A DNA stretch of 64,000 bases from Megachile rotundata (lineage: Eukaryota; Arthropoda; Insecta; Hymenoptera; Megachilidae). The notes beneath the pieces were generated by a model that searched no databases, was not told the DNA's origin, and saw only the letters and a program-made list of their open reading frames with translations. A program made the translations under genes and the position numbers. The DNA is taken from assembly GCF_050947335.1 (NCBI RefSeq), contig NC_134991.1:434001-498000 (forward strand), in the 5' to 3' direction. Positions 55,056-64,000 of this stretch are shown piece after piece (position 1 is the stretch's first letter; every line of letters starts with the position of its first letter).

Positions 55056-56403
55056 TCACAATCACACAATCACAATCACACAATCACAATCACACAATCA
55101 CAATCACACAATCACAATCACACAATCACAATCACACAATCACAATCACACAATCACAATCACACAATCACAATCACACAATCACAATCACACAATCACA
55201 ATCACACAATCACAATCACACAATCACAATCACACAATCACAATCACACAATCACAATCACACAATTACAGTCACACAATCCCAATCCGACAATCCCAAT
55301 CACACAATCACAATCACACAATCACACAATCACACAATCACACAATCACACAATCACACAATCACAATCACACAATCACAATCACACAATCGCAATCACA
55401 CAATCACAATCACACAATCACAATCACACAATCACAATCACACAATCACACAATCACACAATCACACAATCACACAATCACACAATCACACAATCACACA
55501 ATCACACAATCACACAATCACACAATCACACAATCACACAATCACACAATCACACAATCACACAATCACACAATCACGCAATCACACAATCACGCAATCA
55601 CACAATCACGCAATCACGCAATCACGCAATCACACAATCACGCAATCACATATTCACGCAATCACGCAATCACGCAATCACGCAATCACGCAATCACGCA
55701 ATTACGCAATCACGCAATCACGCAATCACACAATCACCGAATCACACAATCACACAATCACAATCACACAATCACACAAACACACAATCACGCAATCACA
55801 CAATCACACAATCACACAACCACACAATCACGCAACCAGGCAATCACGCAATCACACAATCACGCAATCACGCAATCACGCAATCACGCAAACACGCAAT
55901 CACGCAATCACGCAATCACGGAATCACGCAATCACGCAATCACGCAATCACGCAATCACAATCACACAATCACAATCACACAATCGCAACCACACAATCG
56001 CAATCACACAATCGGAATCACACAATCACAATCACACAATCACAATCACACAATCACAATCACACAATCACAATCACACAATCACAATCACACAATCACA
56101 ATCACAAAATCACAATCACACAATCACAATCACACAATCACAATCACTCAATCACAATCACACAATCACAATCACACAATCACAATCACACAATCACAAT
56201 CACACAATCACAATCACACAATCACAATCACACAATCACAATCACACAATTACAGTCACACAATCCCAATCCGACAATCCCAATCACACAATCACAATCA
56301 CACAATCACACAATCACACAATCACACAATCACACAATCACACAATCACACAATCACAATCACACAATCACAATCACACAATCGCAATCACACAATCACA
56401 CAA
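55056..56403. repeat. W14, J, A8, G8, W14, J, transition
   Basis: W14 to J at 55266. A8 and G8 with CATATTC (about 55652), CACCGAATC (about 55735) and CACGGAATC follow. W14 has a TCGGAATC unit near 56013, one CACAAAATC and one CTCAATC. J is at 56250, then A8. CACCGAATC is shared only with about 51945. Confidence 0.86.
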
Positions 56404-56729
56404 TTGCAATCACACAATCGCAACCACACAAAAGCAGTCGCACAATCACAGTTGCACAATCGCAGCCGCGCAATCACAGTCACACAATCACAGTCACGCA
56501 ATCACACAATTGCAATCACACAATCGCAATCACACTATCGCAGTCACACAATCGCAGTCACACAATCACAGTCGCACAATCACAATCACACAATCACAAT
56601 CACACAATCACAATCATATAATCACACAATCCCACAATCACACAATCACACAATCACACAATCACAATCACAAAATGACAATCACACACTCTCAATCACG
56701 CAATCCCAGTCACACAATCCCAATTACAC
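56404..56729. repeat. CS1-alpha copy 12
   Basis: 326-bp alpha form without private changes that I noticed. Confidence 0.91.
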
Positions 56730-57780
56730 AACCACAATCACACAACCACAATCTCACAATCACAATCACACAATCACACAATCACACAATCACACAATCA
56801 CACAATCACACAATCACACAATCACACAATCACACAATCACACAATCACACAATCACACAATCACACAATCACACAATCACACAATCACACAATCACACA
56901 ATCACACAATCACACAATCACGCAATCACACAATCACGCAATCACGCAATCACGCAATCACGCAATCACATATTCACGCAATCACACAATCACGCAATCA
57001 CGCAATCACGCAATCACGCAATCACGCACTCACGAAATCACGCAATCACGCAATCACGCAATCACGCAGTCACGCAGTCACGCAATCACGCAATCACGCA
57101 AACACGCAATCACGCAATCACGCAATCACGCAATCACGCAATCACGCAATCACGCAATCACGCAATCACAAAATCACACAACCACACAATCACACAACCA
57201 CACAATCACACAACCACACAATCACGCAATCAGGCAATCTCGCAATCACGCAATCACGCAATCACGCAATCACGCAATCACGCAATCAGGCAATCTCGCA
57301 ATCACGCAATCACGCAATCACGCAATCACGCAATCCCGCAATCACGCAATCACGCAATCACGCAATCACGCAATCACACAATCACGCAATCACACAATCA
57401 CACAATCACACAATCACACAACCACACAATCACGCAACCAGGCAATCCCGCAATCACGCAATCACGCAATCACGCAATCACGCATTCACGCAAACACGCA
57501 ATCACGCAATCACGCAATCACGCAATCACGCAATCACGCAATCACGCAATCACGCAATCACGCAATCACAATCACACAATCACAATCACACAATCACAAT
57601 CACACAATCACAATCACACAATCACAACCACACAATCGCAATCACACAATCACAATCACACAATCACAATCACACAATCACAATTACACAATCACAATCA
57701 CACAATCACAATCACACAATCACATTCACACAACCACAATCACACAACCACAATCACACAACCACAATCTCACAATCACA
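56730..57780. repeat. A8, G8, P16, G8, W14 series
   Basis: A8, G8 with CATATTC (about 56968), CACTCACGAAATC and doubled CGCAGTC, a short P16 (57170-57215), and G8 with two AGGCAATCTCGC words and CCCGCAATC units (57338, 57448). ACCAGGC, CGCATTC, then W14 with one ACATTCAC unit and a P14 stub follow. Confidence 0.86.
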
Positions 57781-58829
57781 ATCACACAATCACACAATCA
57801 CACAATCACACAATCACACAATCACACAATCACACAATCACACAATCACACAATCTCACAATCACACAATCACACAATCACACAATCACACAATCACACC
57901 AACACACAATCACACAATCACACAATCACACAATCACAATCACACAATCACAATCACACAATCACACAATCACACAATCTCACAATCACACAATCTCACA
58001 ATCACACAATCACACAATCACACAATCACACAATCACACAATCACAATCACACAATCACAATCACACAATCACAATCACACAATCACAATCACACAATCA
58101 CAATCACACAATCACAATCACACAATCACAATCACACAATCACAATCACACAATCACAATCACACAATCACAATCACACAATCACAATCACACAATCACA
58201 ATCACACAATCACAATCACACAATCACAATCACACAATTACAGTCACACAATCCCAATCCGACAATCCCAATCACACAATCACAATCACACAATCACACA
58301 ATCACACAATCACACAATCACACAATCACAATCACACAATCACAATCACACAATCGCAATCACACAATCACAATCACACAATCACAATCACACAATCACA
58401 ATCACTCAATCACAATCACACAATCACAATCACACAATCACAATCACACAATCACAATCACACAATCACAATCACACAATCACAATCACACAATCACAAT
58501 CACACAATCACAACCACACAATCACAATCACACAATCACAATCACACAATCACAATCACACAATCACAATTACACAATCACAATCACACAATCACAATCA
58601 CACAATCACAATCACACAATCACAATCACACAATCACAATCACACAATCACAATCACACAATCACAATCACACAATCACAATCACACAATCACAATCACA
58701 CAATCACAATCACACAATCACAATCACACAATCACAATCACACAATCACAATCACACAATCACAATCACACAATCACAATCACACAATCACAATCACACA
58801 ATCACAATCACACAATCACAATCACACAA
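57781..58829. repeat. A8/W14 patches, J, long W14
   Basis: A8 with ATCTCAC and CACACCAACAC (about 57897) units, W14 to J at 58238, then W14 from about 58400 to 58829 with one CACAACC unit, one CTCAATC and one CAATTAC. Confidence 0.85.
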
Positions 58830-59639
58830 TTACAGTCACACAATCCCAATCACACAATCACAATCACACAATCACACAATCACACAATCACACAATCACA
58901 ATCACACAATCACAATCACACAATCGCAATCACACAATCACAATCACACAATCACAATCACACAATCACAATCACTCAATCACAATCACACAATCACAAT
59001 CACACAATCACAATCACACAATCACAATCACACAATCACAATCACACAATCACAATCACACAATCACAATCACACAATCACAATCACACAATCACAACCA
59101 CACAATCACAATCACACAATCACAATCACACAATCACAATCACACAATCACAATTACACAATCACAATCACACAATCACAATCACACAATCACAATCACA
59201 CAACCACAATCACACAACCACAATCTCACAATCACAATCACACAATCACACAATCACACAATCACACAATCACACAATCACACAATCACACAATCACACA
59301 ATCACACAATCACACAATCACACAATCACACAATCACACAATCACACAATCACACAATCACACAATCACGCAATCACACAATCACGCAATCACACAATCA
59401 CGCAATCACACAATCACGCAATCACGCAATCACGCAATCACGCAATCACGCAATCACATATTCACGCAATCACGCAATCACGCAATCACGCAATCGCGCA
59501 ATCACGCAATCACGCAATCACACAATCACCCAATCACACAATCACACAATCACAATCACACAATCACACAAACACACAATCACGCAATCACACAATCACA
59601 CAATCACACAATCACAATCACACAATCACAATCACACAA
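58830..59639. repeat. J without CCGAC, W14, A8, G8
   Basis: J at 58830 lacks the CCGAC part. W14, a P14 stub, A8, G8 with CATATTC (about 59459) and a CGCGCAATC unit (about 59494), a CACCCAATC/AAACACAC junction and two W14 units follow. Confidence 0.85.
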
Positions 59640-59951
59640 TCGCAATCACACAAAAGCAGTCGCACAATCACAGTTGCACAATCGCAGCCGCGCAATCACA
59701 GTCACACAATCACAGTCACGCAATCACACAATTGCAATCACACAATCGCAATCACACTATCGCAGTCACACAATCGCAGTCACACAATCACAGTCGCACA
59801 ATCACAATCACACAATCACAATCACACAATCTCAATCATATAATCACACAATCCCACAATCACACAATCACACAATCACACAATCACAATCACAAAATGA
59901 CAATCACACACTCTCAATCACGCAATCCCAGTCACACAATCCCAATTACAC
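59640..59951. repeat. CS1-alpha copy 13, head replaced
   Basis: From AAAAGCAGTCGC onward it is a normal alpha copy, but the TTGCAATCACACAATCGCAACC head is replaced by W14-type CGCAATC. It shares TCTCAATCATATAATC with the copy at 47130. Confidence 0.89.
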
Positions 59952-61011
59952 AACCACAATCACACAACCACAATCTCACAATCACAATCACACAATCACA
60001 CAATCACACAATCACACAATCACACAATCACACAATCACACAATCACACAATCACACAATCACACAATCACACAATCACACAATCACACAATCACACAAT
60101 CACACAATCACACAATCACACAATCACACAATCACGCAATCACACAATCACGCAATCACGCAATCACGCAATCACGCAATCACGCAATCACATATTCACG
60201 CAATCACACAATCACGCAATCACGCAATCACGCAATCACGCAATCACGCACTCACGAAATCACGCAATCACGCAATCACGCAATCACGCAGTCACGCAAT
60301 CACGCAATCACGCAAACACGCAATCACGCAATCACGCAATCACGCAATCACGCAATCACGCAATCACGCAATCACGCAATCACAAAATCACACAACCACA
60401 CAATCACACAACCACACAATCACACAACCACACAATCACACAGTCACACAATCACGCAATCACGCAATCACGCAATCACGCAATCACGCAATCACGCAAT
60501 CAGGCAATCTCGCAATCACGCAATCACGCAATCACGCAATCACGCCATCACGCAATCACGCAATCACGCAATCACACAATCACGCAATCACACAATCACA
60601 CAATCACACAATCACACAACCACACAATCACGCAACCAGGCAATCACGCAATCACGCAATCACGCAATCACGCAATCACGCATTCACGCAAACACGCAAT
60701 CACGCAATCACGCAATCACGCAATCACGCAATCACGCAATCACGCAATCACGCAATCACAATCACACAATCACAATCACACAATCACAATCACACAATCA
60801 CAATCACACAATCACAACCACACAATCGCAATCACACAATCACAATCACACAATCACAATCACACAATCACAATCACACAATCACAATCACACAATCACA
60901 ATCACACAATCACAATCACACAACCACAATCACACAACCACAATCACACAACCACAATCTCACAATCACAATCACACAATCACACAATCACACAATCACA
61001 CAATCACACAA
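59952..61011. repeat. A8, G8, P16, G8, W14, A8 series
   Basis: A8, G8 with CATATTC (about 60191) and CACTCACGAAATC, P16 at about 60384-60445, G8 with AGGCAATCTCGC, CACGCCATC, ACCAGGC and CGCATTC, W14, a P14 stub and A8. Confidence 0.87.
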
Positions 61012-61184
61012 TTGCAATCACACAATCGCAACCACACATTCACAATCACACAATCTCAATCACACAATCACACAATTGCAGTCACACAATCGCAACCACA
61101 CAATCACACAATCACAATCACACAATTACAATCACACAATCACAATCACACAATCACAAACACACAATCACAATCGCACAATCA
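61012..61184. repeat. CS2 copy 8
   Basis: Full CS2, with CATTCACAATCACAC instead of CATTCACAATCATAC. Confidence 0.88.
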
Positions 61185-62339
61185 CAATCACACAATCACA
61201 ATCACACAATTACAATCACACAATCACAATCACACAATCACAATCACACAATCACAATCACACAATCACAATCACACAATCACAATCACACAATCACAAT
61301 CACACAATCACAATCACACAAATACAGTCACACAATCCCAATCCGACAATCCCAATCCGACAATCCCAATCACACAATCACAATCACACAATCACACAAT
61401 CACACAATCGCACAATCACAATCACACAATCGCAATCACACAATCGCAATCACACAATCGCAATCACACAATCACAATCACACAATCACAATCAGTCAAT
61501 CACAATCACACAATCACAATCACACAATCACAATCACACAATCACAATCACACAATCACAATCACACAATCACAATCACACAATCACACAATCACACAAT
61601 CACACAATCACACAATCACACAATCACACAATCACACAATCACACAATCACACAATCACACAATCACACAATCACACAATCACACAATCACACAATCACA
61701 CAATCACACAATCACACAATCACACAATCACACAATCACACAATCACACAATCACACAATCACACAATCACACAATCACACAATCACACAATCACACAAT
61801 CACGCAATCACACAATCACGCAATCACACAATCACGCAATCACGCAATCAAGCAATCACGCAATCACGCAATCACGCAATCACGCAATCACATATTCACG
61901 CAATCACACAATCACACAATCACACAATCACACAATCACACAATCACACAATCACACAATCACACAATCACACAATCACACAATCACACAATCACACAAT
62001 CACACAATCACACAACCACACAATCACACAATCACACAATCACACAATCACACAATCACACAATCACACAATCACACAATCACACAATCACAATCACACA
62101 ATCACAATCACACAATCACAATCACACAATCACAATCACACAATCACAATCACACAATCACAATCACACAATCACAATCACACAATCACAATCACACAAT
62201 CACAATTACACAATCACAATCACACAATCACAATCACACAATCACAATCACACAATCACAATCACACAACCACAATCACACAACCACAATCACACAACCA
62301 CAATCTCACAATCACAATCACACAATCACACAATCACAT
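61185..62339. repeat. W14, J variant, CGCAATC/CAGTCAATC segment, A8, G8, A8, W14
   Basis: W14 to a J that reads AATACAGTC (61320) with doubled CCGAC. CGCAATC words and CAGTCAATC follow (61405-61500); the TGGCAATC of the left copies is absent. Long A8 to about 61800, G8 with an AAGCAATC unit and CATATTC (about 61891), A8 with one ACCACAC unit, W14 and a P14 stub complete it. Confidence 0.86.
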
Positions 62340-62703
62340 AATCACGCAATCACGCAATCACGCAATCACGCAATCACGCAATCACGCAATCACGCAATCA
62401 CGCAATCACGCAATCACGCAATCACGCAATCACGCAATCACGCATTCACGCAATCACGCAAACACGCAATCACGCAATCACGCAATCACGCAATCACGCA
62501 ATCACGCAATCACGCAATCACGCAATCACGCAATCACGCAATCACGTAATCACGCAATCACGCAATCACGCAATCACGCAATCACGCAATCACGCAATCA
62601 CGCAATCACGCAATCACGCAATCACGCAATCACGCAATCACGCAATCACGCAATCACGCAATCACGCAATCACGCAATCACGCAATCACGCAATCACATA
62701 TTC
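62340..62703. repeat. Longest G8 array
   Basis: About 360 bp of CACGCAATC units with only a few changes: CGCATTC (about 62442), AAACACGC (about 62459) and a CACGTAATC (about 62544). It ends at the CATATTC boundary word. About 44 CpG sites at 8-bp spacing. Confidence 0.92.
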
Positions 62704-63025
62704 ACGCAATCACACAATCACACAATCACACAATCACACAATCACACAATCACACAATCACACAATCACACAATCACACAATCACACAATCACACGATCA
62801 CAATCACACGATCACAATCACACAATCACAATCACACAATCACAATCACACAATCACAATCACACAATCACAATCACACAATCACAATCACACAATCACA
62901 ATCACACAATCACAATCACACAATCACAATCACACAACCACAATCACACAACCACAATCACACAACCACAATCTCACAATCACAATCACACAATCACACA
63001 ATCACACAATCACACAATCACACAA
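62704..63025. repeat. A8, two R14 units, W14, P14 stub, A8
   Basis: A8 to about 62790, two CACACGAT units (62793-62815) at the change from A8 to W14, W14 to about 62935, a P14 stub to about 62980 and A8. Confidence 0.86.
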
Positions 63026-63198
63026 TTGCAATCACACAATCGCAACCACACATTCACAATCATACAATCTCAATCACACAATCACACAATTGCAGTCACA
63101 CAATCGCAACCACACAATCACACAATCACAATCACACAATTACAATCACACAATCACAATCACACAATCACAAACACACAATCACAATCGCACAATCA
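63026..63198. repeat. CS2 copy 9
   Basis: Full CS2 words, 2014 bp after 61012. Confidence 0.88.
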
Positions 63199-63869
63199 CA
63201 ATCACACAATCACAATCACACAATTACAATCACACAATCACAATCACACAATCACAATCACACAGTCACAATCACACAATCACAATCACACAATCACAAT
63301 CACACAATCACAATCACACAATCACAATCACACAATTACAGTCACACAATCCCAATCCGACAATCCCAATCACACAATCACAATCACACAATCACACAAT
63401 CACACAATCACACAATCGCACAATCACAATCACACAATCGCAATCACACAATCGCAATCACACAATCGCAATCACACAATCACAATCACACAATCACAAT
63501 CAGTCAATCACAATCACACAATCACAATCACACAATCACAATCACACAATCACAATCACACAATCACACAATCACACAATCACACAATCACACAATCACA
63601 CCATCACACAATCACACAATCACACAATCACACAATCACACAATCACACAATCACACAATCACACAATCACACAATCACACAATCACACAATCACACAAT
63701 CACACAATCACACAATCACACAATCACACAATCACACAATCACACAATCACACAATCACACAATCACACAATCTCACAATCACACAATCACACAATCACA
63801 CAGTCACACAATCACACAATCACAATCACACAATCACAATCACACAATCTCAATCACACAATCACACAA
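63199..63869. repeat. W14, J, CGCAATC/CAGTCAATC segment, long A8
   Basis: W14 with one CACAGTC unit, J at 63336 (single CCGAC), CGCACAATC, CGCAATC and CAGTCAATC words to about 63510, W14, then A8 of about 270 bp with CACACCATC, ATCTCAC and ACAGTCAC units. Confidence 0.86.
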
Positions 63870-64000
63870 TTGCAATCACACAATCGCAACCACACAAAAG
63901 CAGTCGCACAACCACAGTTGCACAATCGCAGCCGCGCAATCACAGTCACGCAATCACAGTCACGCAATCACACAATTGCAATCACACAATCGCAATCACA
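63870..64000. repeat. CS1-beta copy 11, cut by the window edge
   Basis: Beta-specific CGCACAACCACAG and AGTCACGCAATC are present. The window ends before the part that would show whether it has the P14 tail. Confidence 0.88.

Larger units (their letters stand above)
1..64000. repeat. Megasatellite block filling the whole window
   Basis: Every part of the window reduces to head-to-tail copies of CACACAAT (8 bp) and CACAAT (6 bp) or single-base variants of them. No inverted copy was seen and no non-repetitive stretch longer than a few tens of bases. The + strand is rich in A and C with little T and very little G. Unit lengths of 8, 14 and 16 bp are organised into domains, and the domains into higher-order repeats of about 0.83, 0.94, 1.16, 3.2, 5.5, 7.9 and 8.5 kb. 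A eukaryotic heterochromatic satellite is the likeliest setting; this is inferred from size and structure, not from any marker gene. Confidence 0.97.

Noticed and set aside
62340..62703. CpG island with promoter
   Set aside because: CpG density comes from the G8 unit repeating every 8 bp. There is no GC-rich background, no initiator or TATA-like element, and no gene downstream in the window.
1..64000. Telomeric repeat array
   Set aside because: The G/T strand reads GTGTGATT and lacks runs of two or more G apart from the P14/P16 variants. Unit types alternate in domains and complex segments interrupt the array, unlike a telomerase product.
1..64000. CRISPR array
   Set aside because: No conserved repeat separated by unique spacers of constant length. 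The segments between CS1 copies are themselves repeats and vary from about 0.8 to 4.6 kb.

Overview
The window is tandemly repeated satellite DNA from end to end. I found no stretch of single-copy sequence, and no protein gene, RNA gene, mobile element or CRISPR array. Nearly everything is built from two related words: a long word CACACAAT (8 bp) and a short word CACAAT (6 bp), with a few recurrent base variants. All copies point the same way. The + strand is very rich in A and C, poor in T and almost free of G. Megasatellite blocks this large and strand-asymmetric, with nested higher-order repeats, suggest a eukaryotic chromosome, most likely heterochromatic, pericentromeric or subtelomeric. 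The sequence does not let me name the species, and eukaryote itself is an inference.

Names used below. A8 = CACACAAT arrays. G8 = CACGCAAT arrays (one CpG per 8 bp). W14 = CACAATCACACAAT arrays. P14 = CACACAACCACAAT arrays. P16 = CACACAACCACACAAT arrays. R14 = CACAATCACACGAT arrays. CS1, CS2 and J are more complex segments that stay recognisable between copies. CS1 (24 copies, forms alpha and beta) contains the word AAAAGCAGTCGC. CS2 (9 copies) contains ACATTCACAATCATAC. J (about 28 copies) runs from TTACAGTC to CCCAATCCGACAATCCC and usually ends a W14 array.

Layout. From 1 to about 28.8 kb the order is CS1 or CS2, P14, G8/A8, W14, a P14 stub, G8, P16, G8, then CS1 again; all eleven long P14 blocks lie here. 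It includes a head-to-tail duplication of about 7.93 kb (about 6.2-14.1 kb and 14.1-21.9 kb), preceded by a related partial copy at 1-2.5 kb. From 28.8 to 47 kb long P14 blocks are absent. CS1-alpha copies come in pairs about 1.16 kb apart, and the pairs sit inside duplications of about 8.5 kb and 3.18 kb. From 47 to 57 kb CS1-beta copies return without their P14 tail, including a three-copy 0.94 kb tandem at 48.2-50.3 kb, with two R14 arrays. From 57 to 64 kb a mixture of all classes returns, including the longest uniform G8 array (62.34-62.70 kb). The window ends inside a CS1-beta copy, so the satellite runs past both edges.

There is no gene system to describe. The very long open frames on the + strand (up to 3906 codons) are a by-product of word composition: none of the main words can make a stop codon in any + frame, while each 8-bp word makes TGA on the other strand. 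The biology of interest is how the array evolves: nested amplification, linked variants in the complex segments, alternation of CpG-dense and CpG-free domains, and palindromes confined to the complex segments.
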